A stretch of DNA of 64,000 nt, from the NCBI GenBank assembly GCA_038503075.1, contig JBCAML010000005.1:1302001-1366000 (forward strand). Direction: 5' to 3'. Each line of letters opens with the position of its first letter. The first letter of the stretch is position 1. The notes under the pieces are model-generated. The model was given only the letters and a program-made list of their open reading frames with translations, did not search any database and was not told the origin of the DNA. Positions 48,401 to 61,178 of this stretch are shown here, one piece after another. The stretch is from Gyromitra esculenta (taxonomy: Eukaryota > Ascomycota > Pezizomycetes > Pezizales > Discinaceae). The translations under genes were made by a program, and so were the position numbers.

Positions 48401-51400
48401 TTGATAAGTTACCTAGGGTGACAAGAAGGATACCGTTTTCAACGCCGTAGAATCACACGACTAAAAATTGAATATATTTTTTCACATTTAGCTATAGATA
48501 TTCTTATTGTAAAAACCCACGGTTTTCTAGCCGAATGTTCCACAAACCTGTGAGCATAGACCATCACTCGCGCCTGCTTCTGGTCAGCTGCAGTCTTAAT
48601 CGCTGCCACGTTTTTCTGCCTTAAGTTTTGTTTTGTTTTTTGTAATTTTATTTGAGCGCTATAAGCGGCAGTCCGTTCAAAATAGGAATAGAACGCGAGC
48701 GGGCGCTCCTGGGTGCACAGTTTCTTATTCAACAACCGAATGTGCCGAGTGATTTTCTATGAGGCTATTTTTGACTCTGGAGCACTTCTTATATCAAATT
48801 CAAATAGGTAAGATTGAATATTATTGTAGTTTATTTGGGGCCCCCACCTAGATGGTAGTCTTTAGATGAGCTCCATCACCTGTCAAAACATTAAAGGAAT
48901 TCTACCATGGGACATTCAGTTAGGTGTGAACCGCAGCGAAAAGTTGGAATGGACGCAATGGCTGTCTTTTATCTCACTGGCTAGATATTCGGCTCTTGAG
49001 TAGTAGTTTGCCCGAACAGAGAACCGGGAGATAGAATTTCAGCTATATCGTGTCTGTTATGTTCGCAGTGGCGGCGCCAACCCCCCTAAAACTTGCTCCG
49101 GACCTTTCACGTGGCGTTTTAGTTACATGTATACAGAAGCTTTAGGCCCACAACATCGGGTCAAAAAAATGAGATGATATAATTTCTAGTTGATAAAGAA
49201 GGCGGATGATGAATCATTGCGAATATTCGGTAAAAGACTGAATAGGCCGGTTTCCAGGGTTGTGTGAGTATTATTATTTTTCTCAGCGGCTGGCCAAACT
49301 AGCGGACTCCAGAAAGAATTATGAATGAATGATCGGATACTCTCGGATTGTCGGTGAAAGGATGCACATGTGACGCCTCACGCTTGCGTATTCTTCGAGC
49401 AGCTTCGCTAGCTGAGCGGATCGATCGATCGATGCTTTGCCATGATAATTGCGCACTTTAACACTCATTGGTGTGCGCAGTAAGTTTGGCGAGAATAACA
49501 ATAATGAGCATTGGCTACTATAGAGCTAATGGCTTTTTAAGCCTTCTTAGAAAAAGCAATTTGTTGTTAGAGAGAATTAGAACTCTAGAGCTCGAGTACA
49601 TGCATTATTGGCGCTTCCAGGATTATATGTTAGCCAATGGAGATAACCAGTGCATGTAATCTGAGGTTGGCGATAATTCTAATCACTTGTTGAATTCGAG
49701 CTGGCATGAGTTGGTTGTCTGAATAAGTTTGCCGTGGGAGAATGGATGTGAGTTCATATCCTTATATTTCGTTTTTCATATCTCTTATGGTGTGTAAAAT
49801 GATAGTCGAATGTTTTATTTTCAACTGTGGCACATCTTTTGAGAAAATAACCGTTGCCATGACCGAGAAGACAGGGGTTATGGATGCCTTGGACTCGCTT
49901 CTAAAGTTACTCATATTGTGCACGTATCCCCATGGCTCCGTATCTGTAAATACAGTAAAGGTGTCACGAATAGTAAGCCATCAGCTCCTCGGGCTCAATC
50001 TGAGTAGAGTCTATCTAATCCCATCCCCCGAAGGGCATAATTTGCTAACGTAAGGGGGGGACTTTTTAATCTGTAGGGGCTAGGTATTTTCTGGAGTGTT
50101 GGAGGTCCGGTGTACGTACTCACATGCCAGGTCCAGGAGGTCATGATATTCACGATTTCATGATCATCGGAAACGAAGGCTTGTCCAACGCTTCTGCTTG
50201 GCCTTTAAGCCACCGATCCCAAGATGCTTGTAACAAAAAACTTTATCTTGAATATTTGAGTGCAGCTATTTCATTCTCGTCCCATCACATGTTTATCGTA
50301 GAACTTCAAGTATAGGAGGATCGACCAACTTCGTTGCAAAAAGCAAAGAAAAAAAGGAAAGAAAAAGGGGAAGGGGTGTGAATGAATAGTCTTTCGTTAT
50401 GGTGGGACGATGGATGATGCTGGGAAACTTGAGCGGTGTTGTACGTACGTTTGGCATGGCAGGGAGTGGAGATAGTGAGCGCTAACAGTATGACGAATTT
50501 TAACCATATCCGTGTCCTGTATTGTTTACCTAGTGCACAGCTCACGTATCCTTGGAGTGATGAATAATCCGAACTTACAAGCTTGACCATTTCCGGGGTA
50601 ACTTAACAGGGGGCGAGTGACAATCTCCGCGCCGGCCGGATGCAAGGGAGCTCTCAACAATTTACCGTCATTGGTGATCACTCGGATCCGGATGTTACGA
50701 AATCTCGGTTCATCGCGCAATGCCTCCGTGACCTTTTCTTATTTTAAACAATTCATCCCGAATTTGCCAAATCACCAGTCGGGGATACTATTATATAGCC
50801 TATTGATAACGTTCCAAAAATAAATTAGCATAGTCACATGCGCCGGAGCACTTTAAATTGGTATTTGGCGTCAATTTCCGTTGAAGAAATCACAATCTTT
50901 ATTTTCAGTGCCAGTAAATCACTCGCGATAGGTGTATATCCTATGTAGTATGAAATTAGACCGATAATAAATTTAAGTAAAACATACTACATTATAACAA
51001 CTTATACTCGCTTCATAATTTTAATTTGCTATATATACATAGTTCAATCTCCCTATATAGAATGGTACGCTCTAGATCAAAACGTATAACTTTATGGAGC
51101 AGATGCCTTTACAAGTCGGCCGTATTATACCCGTAAATAGAAACCAGGGCCACTAGCATACCCTTAAGGAAAGACCGAACTAGATATATTAGGGGCAGAC
51201 TGGTTCATTGGATCTCGCACCTTGTGTTTATCCCGCGTCGTTCCTGATCCTAGTATATATCACTAATTTTAGGGCGGTAAGCTTCTTTATATCTCTCTAA
51301 GTGTGCGCAGGGAGTCGGCCCGGTTGGGGGTTGAAAATGGAGAGCTGAACGTGATAATATGGCGTGCATGCATAGAGTGCTACTGGTATACTTACATACT

Positions 51401-53983
51401 CAAGGAGGATAAATGGTGGTCAATTAAGTTCTAATCGGGTTATTCTTATATGGTTGGTTAATTGAATCCTTAGAAAAATATCCTGTCTTACCCGCGATTA
51501 ACCAGCTGGATTACTTGATTTCACGATCGATAATTTTTGTTTCACGGTTTTGTACTATAGAAGATCGTCGTGTATTGCGTTCTAATAGAGTTAAGAGAAA
51601 ATGCCTAGTTTATATATAGCCCTTGATGACGTTGACAGTGATTTGAAAAGATATGATGCGGGCCCTAAAGACCAGATGCGAGTAATTGTATATTAAGAAT
51701 GGATCATCGATTTAGTCATGTATATCCAACAGTATTTCGCTTTTAGGGCCTACATTCCACTGAGAAGATCCACTAATGGATTACGTCGTAAATCTGTATG
51801 TGTATACGCGCCGAATCGCTGGGTTTTCAGTTTATTTGGTATTGCTTATGGCAGAGATCGATCCCTGATGATGGTGGTTCCTCGTTACGTTGCTGGGTTG
51901 CTAGAAGGCGTTTTGCACAGAATTTTTAAGGAACGAAAGAGAAGGATACATGTATCTATAGAAGCACAAATGTGTCAAAACTTAATTTACCACCGTGGTC
52001 GGTAAAAAATTTCAGTATATGTAAACATACCGAGATTCGATAGGTAATACAGTATGCTCAGCTCTCGAATTCTAGCTCCATTTAGTGTAATACCGTCTTC
52101 AAACTCCTAATTGGGAGATTTAACTTCCTAGCTAACATTTACAGAAGACTCCGCGGGCCAAATCCCAATTATGGGATCATTTTATAGTATTGAATTTGCC
52201 TTGTGCTGTACTTACAGATACTGAAACTCAGTATGCTTATACTTGAATTTGTCACTGGTGGTAAATTAAATTTTGACGCACTTAACGTTCCATAGATGTC
52301 ACTGTGACAAGTAACTTACCCAGGAATTACATGTAGTGTAAAGGGGGAGAAGTAAAAAGTGGTTCATGGAACTGCGGTAAATATTGATGTTCTATCAAAG
52401 GATACGTGAAATGTGCACGTGTGCACTATCGTTTCTAGCGGCTTAAGTCTCCTCTAGAAGGTGAGAGCAATTTTTATACCCTCACTCATCCTCTTTTTAG
52501 TCAAGGATTGTACGAGGCAAATTTAGGTAGCTATCGCCATCCCTAAGTGTTCAAGAACCTTACACTAGAAGCACTGTTCATAATCCGGTTTGTACTCGGA
52601 AGGACAATATTTGAATCACCTAGTCAAAAGTTAAAAGCTTGTATAACTTCAGAGCTACAATGATAGAGAGAAAAAAGTCTCGAAGGGATCATTATATTCG
52701 GTACGAGCTGTTGGAACACAACTATAGAGTGCCTTCGGCCTACTATATATATATCGTTAAGAGACTCAATTTGATATCGCTAACCTTAGCTATAATCATT
52801 GCGAGCAACATAGACAGAAATTAATGATGTGGACGAAAGTACAACTACTGTCGAGTGATCAGACGACCTAATATAACATCAATCACGGCATCCATTTTCT
52901 TGACATCGTCTATCTATGTGCCACATCACCTCTATTACGACTCCAATTCATGGACATAAAACAAGATCCATCCCGCTCAATACATAGGTCTTTCAATCCA
53001 AGTAATATTTCTCTCATAGATAGAGTATAACGAGCGCTGTTGGGGGAATATACTGACTAACATCAAACTGATGCAGATTAATCACTACCTTCCTACCCCT
53101 CTGGGATCAGGTCACCAGACCTGCTCCATACCTCTGAGCATAAGACACAATTCTCCACACACCGTCCATCTTTATTTCCTCATTACTTCTTCCTCCTAAA
53201 AAATCGCCCTCGGGTCCCAAACACTCCTCCCCTCATACCTCGTCCTCACGCTAAAACTATCACCCTATTGCTATCGCATGACTACCACAGACCCACGATC
53301 ACAATCACCTACACATACACAGCCCCATACCAGGGCCGTGACCCGCCACAACTTCTACTCAGTACTATCAAACGCACCTTAAGCTAAAACGCTCTGACAG
53401 ATGCCCTAGTTATGAAACGATTCTATTCTCACCTACACTAATCACCCCGCATGTTCATCTCAATTTCGTGACCTAGAAAATGGGGCTGTACCTGTCGTTG
53501 TTGGCGTATGTTAGATAATTGGCTGTTGGCAGAGACAGACGTTGAACGTGGCGATCATTGACCGTTGTGGTGAAAGCACCGCCCACGTGTTTACCACCAC
53601 CAGGTCTATTGTTGTGTCCTATCATGATGATGATTCAAATTCATCACGTAACCAAGGGTATTGGAGTTTGTGACCAATCGATAGGGTTGTCTTATCGTGA
53701 ATTAGGATAAAATAGGCTACTGCAACCCAAGTATTTATGCTCATCTCAGGTGATGATGCAATATAAAGTACAAGTTTATCACCAACCGGTATCTTTCAAC
53801 AAAATGCATACCAGGCATATCCTCACTCGGAAGAAATCCCATCTTAGGGTTTCGTAGAATTAATATACAGAAACACACCACAAACCCTATTACAATTTTC
53901 CAGTCCTGCCCATCCATTCATGCTCATACCGATAAATTACAAAAAAGGGAACAAGGAACACCATCCACCCGCCCCACAGAAAT
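42492..53983. other. 11.5-kb gene-free region
   Basis: No protein or RNA gene is supported. The first 2.5 kb (to about 45000) is richer in purine and pyrimidine tracts and should hold the promoter and leader of the ORP1-like gene. From about 45500 the sequence becomes AT-rich. It holds an ATT microsatellite (46721-46748), TACATGTA at 49124, 51947 and 52328, and ATCACTCG at 48746 (minus), 50677 and 50918. ORFs at 44412-44720, 49742-50053 and 51718-52005 have no domain. A CA/CT-rich stretch at 53100-53470 ends the region. Confidence 0.5.
46721..46748. repeat. (ATT)n microsatellite
   Basis: Nine uninterrupted TTA units in AT-rich intergenic DNA. Confidence 0.9.
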
Positions 53984-54527
53984 CTATTTCTTGCTACCAA
54001 ACCATCCACCAACACTGCTCTTAGCCTTCGAGGCCTCCTCCTCTAGCTTGATATCGGCACGGTCGATCTTATCCATGATGACGTTACCAGCGCGGTCTTT
54101 GGTGTGTTCAAGTGCTTTCTGGCCATCGGCGATACGGTTCTTGCCTGTATCCTGTTAGTGATGGCAGTAGTGAAGAGCATGGAGAACGACTAACCTTCGC
54201 GGACGGTTGAGTCTACCTCGTTTCCAATCCTTGCGAGTGTTTCTTCGGCCGAGGTCTTGACCTCTTTTCCACGACCTGGTAGTTCTTCTCGGGCTTTTTC
54301 AGAGGCGCGGGCAGCGTCATCTGTCGCGGAAGTTAGTAATTAGCCTATTAGTTCGAGACGAGGGTATATAATGCAAGGCACTTACGCTTCATCTCTTTCT
54401 TGGCAACATTTGGGTCTCCGCCTGCACTATAGAGGTAATACCCGACTACAGCAGCTGCTCCTGCACCAAGATATATCGGGAGACGGTTCTTGGGGGGACC
54501 AGAACGGGGGATGTTGGTGGAGGACAT
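53984..54527 (-). CDS. Calcofluor white hypersensitive (CWH)-type small membrane protein
   Basis: Three exons on the minus strand: 54527-54386, 54320-54195 and 54144-53984, giving 142 aa. The N-terminus has a single hydrophobic segment, LPIYLGAGAAAVVGYYLYSA, followed by GGDPNVAKKEM. The remainder is a charged helix with LEA-like spacing (RASEKAREELPGRGKEVKT, RIGNEVDSTVREGKNRIADG). It ends KAKSSVGGWFGSKK, matching the short fungal proteins annotated as calcofluor white hypersensitive. Those proteins are linked to cell-wall integrity by name; the mechanism is unknown to me. For exon 3 the acceptor TACAG at 54145-54149 was chosen over a nearer CAG because only it keeps the charged-helix frame. 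It is divergent from the Mug65-like gene. Confidence 0.88.
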
Positions 54528-55457
54528 TATGGCAATGCAATTGTGATAAAAGGGCAGAAAAACGAGGGCTTAAGTTCGAGTGTATGGGAGCGAGATGAAT
54601 AGATGTGTAAACGGATGATGGGATCGACTTGTGGTGGGGGAGGGAGGGCTATTTGAAGTAATTGACGAGAGGAGAGGAGTGAGCGAGTCACTACGTCATC
54701 GCTTGTCAATGTCACAAGCTTTTGTAGATGAAGAGAGGGCTACCACAATTGGGTACCGGCGGGTGTTTGGAATGGAGGGAAGAACGGGATTGGCTTGGCT
54801 GAGAGCTGGGAAGTTGGCAAGGAGAGAGTGGATGGATGGATATCCTGGTGTTTGGTTACTGGTAGACTCTCATTGGGATCTCTTCGAATTCTGTGTTACT
54901 ACCAACTTTACCTATCTACGGTATGTACTTACGCGTGCTGGCTTTCCTTGGTCCAACACTAGAATTCTACCCCGGCATGGGAAAACAAATGGGCAATTTG
55001 GAATATGCTCTCTCCTTCTACTCTACTTTACCTTGGAAAATCAAACATATCCAATTGTGTGACGTGATGCGTGGTTGAGGCGCTGGCTGGATTTGGCTCT
55101 GTACCTTGTGCTGATCCTCCGTTGTAGTGACGAAACCGAAACGCTTGCTAACTTCTTCCTCGCGCTATCCAAGTCCCCACTTCTTTCATTCCCACCCCCT
55201 TGAACACCTCACCCCCTTCTCCCCCCTCCACCTTCCTTCATTGTCTACTGCACCCCATCTATCTTGCATCACGAGAGAGAGATATATAATCCCCCATGTC
55301 ATCTACTTTCCATCCTTGCTTTACCCCCTTTCGTTTCCCCTAATCGTTCTAGGAACAGCCGCTCTCAAGAGCCTCACTCGATCTCATCAACCAGCTAAAC
55401 AACTAGCCACCCACTTGTTCCTGAAGAGAAGACAAAAAATAAATATCTCACCCACCA
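54528..55457. other. Divergent promoter region
   Basis: About 930 nt between the CWH-type and Mug65-like start codons. A C/T-rich tract (about 55140-55330) precedes the plus-strand gene. ORFs at 54631-55062 and 55127-55585 have no domain and are read as chance. Confidence 0.6.
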
Positions 55458-57346
55458 ATGGCATCTTCCCTTGCCTCGACACTCCATCGCTCCTCCAACC
55501 CCTCACCAACAGGCTTCATAAACCAGCGGATAACTCTACTCGACAACACCGTTTCCTCGCCCCCCTCGGAGGTTGGCGCCAGTGACGAGAACCTCCCCAA
55601 ACCTCCCTCTGGCGCCTCTACTGCATCTGAGCAGAAATACCCTGGACGACGGGAAACCCTACGAAAGGCAATCGCGCAGAGAAAGTACCGGCGATGGAGT
55701 GCAGAGCCGTTTCCGAGCGTTGATAATTCGGAGGAGAATCTAGGTGATACGGCGGGTGAGAGTCCAGACCCTAAGGCGAAGGGGATTGTGAAAAAAATTG
55801 GTGAGGACGAAGAGGTTGCTATAGGTGGAGGGCTAGATGGGGGAGGGGAAGGTAGCGAGGGTAGGTGGGGACGAGAGAGGAGCGATACGGGCGGGAACGC
55901 AAAGGCGGGTAGAACGGAGGCGACAGAGAGACGGACGGGGAGGAAGAAGAAGGGGAAAGAGGAGAAGGAAATCGCAGAGATTGATATCTTGTATGAGAAT
56001 CAGCGAGGGTGAGTTCTCTTTTCCGATTCTACCATCTCTTGGTTTTGATTTCGTGGGGAAGGATATTTCTACAGAATAAAGCTAACATCTCTAGAATGTT
56101 TATTTGTGGTATCCCTCTTTTCTCCTCGAAAGGTCTCCTCAACTTTGATCCTCCAGCCTGGCAAAACCGCCACCACGCCCCCTCGCTAGTTTCCATCCTC
56201 AACGCGCAAGTCCCCGACCCTACGTGGGTGTGGGCTTGGAAATCCTGGTACGTCGATATGACCACCGACGTCGACGAAGAAGGTTGGACCTACTCCTTCT
56301 CCTTCAACCCGTCCTTCTCTTGGCATGGTACACATATTTGGTTCCACTCCTTCGTGCGACGTCGCCGCTGGCTTCGCAAGCGCGTAAAATCACACACACA
56401 TGTAACCGGGAGCGCCTGTGGGAGTCGTGAAGGTAGTCGGGAACGACCCCACGGATTAAACCCAGACTACTTCACCATCCATAGCAGAACCCAAAACGCA
56501 GACAACAGCACAGCTGCCGGTGTTACAACGGGTGCGAAGAAGCTACACCGCAGCGTAATGGAGGGCGCAGGCTGGAGCTGGAAAGACGAAGATGGTGATG
56601 GAAAAGAGGACTCAGAGCCGCAGGAAGAGAGCATTACCGATATCCCGCGACTCCTGAGTGTACTCCACTGTAGTAGATTAGACCGGGAGAAGATCGAGGC
56701 TGTGGAAGGATTCTTGAGAGACGGTGGGGAGGAGGTGGCATACTTACCAGAACGTATACCAGCAATCATGTCACTCATGATATTCCAAGCGTCAAGGCGA
56801 CAGTTACTATCGTTATTCATCGCTGAGAGCGAAAAAGCAGAAATAGAAGCCAGCTCTCCCACTCCCCCAACTCCAGAACCCTCAACACCACCAGCGCCAC
56901 TACCGCCAACTCCTTCGGAGCCCACAACCCCGCAATCCGAAATCTCCGTATCATCTCAGAATGCGCTACTCCCTCCATCGCCTTCCCCTCTAGCCTCTGC
57001 TCCTGCTATTCTCCCTTTGCAAGACCCAGAACCTACTCCACCCACCCTCGAATCCCATCTCAAATCTAGGGAATTCGCCCGCCGCAAATTAGATATGCTA
57101 AAGAAAGCTATTAACATAGCGGATGAGGAGGTCAAGCGTATGGAGTACTGGAGTGATGTTGCCGAAATTGCTGTAACAGGACAGACAAAGATGGCTCCGC
57201 GGGATGGGATGGGTATTGGTGGTCCAGTGTTTCCCGCGGGTGAGGAAGGGCCGGGGATTGAATGGGTTGAGGGAAGAGTCGATGTTAAGGGGAAGGGAAA
57301 GGAAAAGGCTGGGAAGGGGAAGGGAAGGGGACAAACTGAGAAGTGA
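55458..57346 (+). CDS. Dysferlin (DysF)-domain protein, Mug65/Spo73-like
   Basis: Two exons, 55458-56008 and 56095-57346, giving 600 aa; the join GG+A yields NQRGMFICGIP. The DysF domain starts at ILYENQRG (about residue 176) and continues through GIPLFSSKGLLNFDPPAWQN. After a short spacer come WVWAWKSWYVDM, GWTYSFSF and SWHGTHIWFHSFVRRRRWLRKRV, the paired Trp/Arg pattern of DysF domains. The N-terminus is disordered, rich in P, S, then G, K and E; the C-terminus has proline/threonine runs and a KGKGKEKAGKGKGRG tail. Fission-yeast Mug65 is a meiotic gene, and Spo73 acts in prospore membrane growth. DysF proteins also occur in peroxins of the Pex23/Pex30 group, but no reticulon-like membrane segments are visible here. 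Confidence 0.88.
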
Positions 57347-59036
57347 TAACTGAGGGCTGAATTGGGGGTGTTTTGATAATAGTTGTGGTTTTAAGTGTCT
57401 TTCTTTTTCACTGTCTTCTTTTTTTTTTGTCTTTCTTTTTAGGGGGGCGTTTATGTGGAATTTTAGGGTATGGACTTTCTTTTTTCCTTTCCTTTCCTTT
57501 TTGTTGGTTCAGCATTATCATAGCGGGTGTGGGTAGCAATAGCTCACGGTTTACTGGAATTTTTCAGTGTATATTATGAAGCTTTATTTAAAGTGCATCC
57601 AGTCTTCGGCTGGGCGAAAAATGCATGTATTTTTCTTCTCTGTGGTTTGCAATTAGTATAGGACTATTGAATCTACTTGTTCAACCAAAATCTCAAAATT
57701 GACCAACATATAATGCGGTAGTGGTGGCAGTAATCTAGAGAAAGGATACTAGATGTAGAACCTTTGTTGTAATATTCATGTATAGTCCTTCTTTTCCTAC
57801 TACATGTAGTATACGTACTGCACCCCTCCCTTAATTTGGATGGAAGAGGATATTCAGTGACTAGCACTAGTACACACTATTTCCGGGTAAATGGCGGGCT
57901 ACATATATTACCCAGTCCTATACGTATACCGGCGACTTGCTGTTGTCATCTAACAAACGTCACCTTCTAATGATACAAACAATATTATGTAGATTTTTTA
58001 GAGGCACGAGTACCAAATACTTCCGAAATCTCACAAAATACTCCTACCCTAGTTCGAGGACTGCATAGTAGCAGCGAGCTACGGATACGAGGCTAGATGA
58101 GTGAGATCGTAGAGGGTCACTCGGTTAATGTAGCCCTCGACTTATAGATGTAAAGATGTCTGAAGCATATGATGTTGAAGGGCAAAGTGTTCGAATGAGA
58201 TCTATCGTTTGTTATTCCTGTTTCAGGATGTGCTTTCTTCATTTGTAGACGTTCATAGCATATCTTTTCCCGTTCTGAAACTTTGACTGAACGACTGCTC
58301 GAGCCATCGGGCTCGCTCCTATTGTGAAGCCTATTATAGCACAATTTGGTATTTGAAGATTTTATTATCTTTTGGAGATGGCAAGAGGTAGTGGGTAATC
58401 GTCTCTTTCTGGATAATATATGTAAAATCATGAAACATCACTCGTTTCGAATCTAGGCTGGATTGTTAGAAATAGTAAGTGTTAATTGATGGCTCGATGC
58501 GCATGCGAACAGCGTGCTATACAGTTTCAGCAGAGTTTAGTTATTTCTTTGACTAATATGCTATAAATTTAGGTTCTTTCTTTCTTTCTAGTCCTGGAGG
58601 ACTACTTTGGTGGCTGTGACTTACATTTTTGAAGCTGATCTTCTTTAATAGGTCAATTTTTAGGATCATCTCTCATAGAAATATACGTTGAAGAAAATTT
58701 CAAGCCCTTCTAGGAACCATATCATCGCCGTATCTACTCATGCGTGGAGGTAAAACACGACCAAGAGGGTATTATCTTGTAGAGATTATCGCCGGCGTTA
58801 TGCATTCATCTCTGACAGCCATTATTGAAATATAACTAGAGAGTGGATATGTTACAGTTTATGGCAAAAAAGATCGACAAAAGTGAGGCTTGGGGCTCGG
58901 GGCTCGGGGCTGTTATTGGCACCTCAGACTTTTCGAGAAAGATTCTAGCAGTTGGATTGGCCACAAACCCCTGTCAGTAGATCCTGGTCTCTCGATTTTT
59001 TTGCCATACGCTACATAAGGTACGTGTTTTTCGTAG
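57347..59036. other. Gene-free region downstream of the Mug65-like gene
   Basis: It contains TACATGTA at 57801-57808 (context CTACTACATGTAGTAT), the shared word with ATCACTCG at 58437, a related GTCACTCGG at about 58113, and an inverted repeat (58860-58877 against 58992-59008). A short GGCTCGGG direct repeat lies at about 58890-58911. No gene is supported. Confidence 0.5.
58860..59008. repeat. Small inverted repeat next to the 59-kb MITE
   Basis: Arm TATGGCAAAAAAGATCGA at 58860-58877 faces its near reverse complement TCGATTTTTTTGCCATA at 58992-59008, with a 114-nt spacer. It could be a remnant of another foldback element. Confidence 0.45.
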
Positions 59037-59042
59037 GCCTGA

Positions 59043-59798
59043 TACGGCGGCTCATAGCTACCAAAGTCCGATCCGCAGTTTCTCGCATTTTAGCAAAGCA
59101 ACCACCACCACATTAAAAAATATTTTATCAAAAGAGGGGAAAAGAAAATCGATAATAGTAGAGCTAGTTAGATAAAATTTAATTATTAGCTTCAATTGTT
59201 TTTAGGGGTGCTTGGCTGTTGCAATTTGGTGGCATTTAGAGGTAAAGCAGGTACGGGGTTAGGGTTACAAGTGAAGACTTTTTATTTATTTATTACAGCA
59301 GCATGGAATTGTAACTATTGAATAGTACCAGACTGAATTCACCGCTCTCTTTGCTCAGTTCTTGTATTTATGATTATTATTTTTGGCACCTTGATTTGGC
59401 TCACAAGCTAGTCAACCTGAAGCACTGAAAGTGCAAAATCCAGAAAACCTAAAAGCCAAGATTTTGTATACTACCACGACCAGGGAAAAAAAAAAGTGTA
59501 GGAGCTTAGTAAAAGGTAAGATCTCTAATATGCCATGAGTTTCAAGCCCCACTTTCATTGATGCTTTTAGTCAATTGCAAATGCATTTTTAAACCCAATC
59601 TACAGCTGCTGGCATCCAAAATGATCCAAATTGCAACAGCCAAGCACTCCTAAAAACAATTGAAGATGACAGTTAAATTTTATCTAACTAGCTCTACTAT
59701 TACCGATTTTATTTTCCCTATTTTTTAATATGGTTGTGGTTGCTTTGCCGAGATGTGAGAAACTGCGGATCGGACTTTGGTAGCTATGAGCCGCCGTA
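59043..59798. mobile_element. Non-autonomous DNA transposon (MITE) with about 190-bp TIRs and 6-bp TSD
   Basis: The left arm (59043 to about 59238) and right arm (about 59618-59798) are reverse complements. The first about 42 nt are identical, beginning TACGGCGGCTCATAGCTACC; later parts differ by scattered changes and a small deletion on the right. The element is flanked directly by GCCTGA on both sides (59037-59042 and 59799-59804), a probable target-site duplication. The roughly 380-nt interior has no ORF. Very long TIRs are seen in Mutator-like elements, but those usually make 8-11 nt duplications, so the superfamily is open. Confidence 0.92.
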
Positions 59799-59804
59799 GC
59801 CTGA

Positions 59805-61178
59805 CGACATGTCGACAGCCAGATTGCAAAACGCCCTACTCTCTTCTTACCAAGTAGAAATTTTAATAGGGACTTAGATTGAAGCTAGTATGCTAGATGC
59901 AATTCACATAGCATCGAGTGATTTCTTATGGATTAACAGGGGTTTTGGAATGGTGCGATGTACATGGTTTATGTCCACTGCGTGGGGGTTCATGTATGGA
60001 ATTCTTCTGATAGCTACGTGGTCATACCTGCTCGTAAAAAAAACTCGCTGGGGGTGTCTGGCAGAAGAAATCCACTGAAGCTGGTATTCCGGGAAAAACT
60101 TTCGCCCGTTTATCTTAATAGGCAGTCACATGGGAGATTCCGGGAGTTCACTACTCTCGGTAGATAAACACTCCTTTCCATGCACACTGAGGTAATTAAA
60201 TGATGGATCTCTTGAGTATTGACAAGATGCTTTGCGGCTAAACCTAAGCGCATGTATCATTGAATTTAAAGAAACAAACGACGGCTGTCACAGAGTATCA
60301 CTCGATCCAAATATCTCATGAATATTAGAAGCTATGGGCGTAGCTACTGAATTCTAAGCGAGGCTCTAAGGGCTCCCGCGAGATTTGCCGTGTCTCTGCA
60401 TCTGCAACCTCTTCTGTTATATTTTCTTTTGGTCTGCGTGGACGGGTGTTCGCTTATGTAGCCTCTTCCTCGCTAATATTTGACGCGTCCAATCAGAGTC
60501 GCGGTTTTTTTCTGCCGCGTCTCAACTAAAATCGCTAAACCGCCTACCGTGACCTGTCAACTTGCCGTTGTACATATAATACCTAACTTCCTCCGATTAA
60601 GGTCAATTTTGGGCGATCCAAGTGGGGTTTGACCGGATAGACGGAGCCCACCGGTTGTATCAAGTTCAGAGAAAAGAAAAAGAAAGGTTTTGTGGTAAGA
60701 TTGGGAGAAGCGGAGTCTTTACTTGCGAGAGTATCGAAACTAATCATGGGCCGCCGCAAATCTTCCTAACGTAATAACTTTTAGCCCCTACTAGACGAAT
60801 TATGTAGTCAAATATAAGGGTGTTCAGCTGGGGCTCGACTGGTCTGTCACACAGCCTGGACTGCAAACTCGCCTGTCAACCAACAGCTACTCCCACACCA
60901 GCTTTTTGTAGAGGCTACATAATCAATGTACCAAGAAATCAATCTTTTTAGCCACTAAAGTAGCTAATTAAGGATTGCTGATTATACCAACCGATTAATA
61001 CAAACTGACGAAAGCCCCTAATTACTTGAGCTGGTATTATTTGTGGAAATAGTTGGAAGAATATATATATCCTGACGTCTAGTGCCGCTGGGTAGGATAT
61101 TAGCTTTCTCTATTAACCCCACCCCAAAATCTAAAATTTCAAAATTTCAGAAGCTCGCCAACAACGGTATACTAGAGG
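59805..61178. other. Intergenic region upstream of the methyltransferase
   Basis: It holds ATCACTCG on the minus strand at 59915 and on the plus strand at 60297, and the promoter of the methyltransferase with TATATATATCC near 61061-61071. No gene is supported. Confidence 0.5.

Noticed and set aside
49742..50053. 103-codon plus-strand ORF with a hydrophobic start
   Set aside because: No recognisable family, no intron partners, and situated in decayed-looking AT-rich DNA. Retained only as a remote possibility.
51718..52005. 95-codon plus-strand ORF
   Set aside because: Basic but without any motif I can name; surrounding sequence is AT-rich and has no promoter-like tract.
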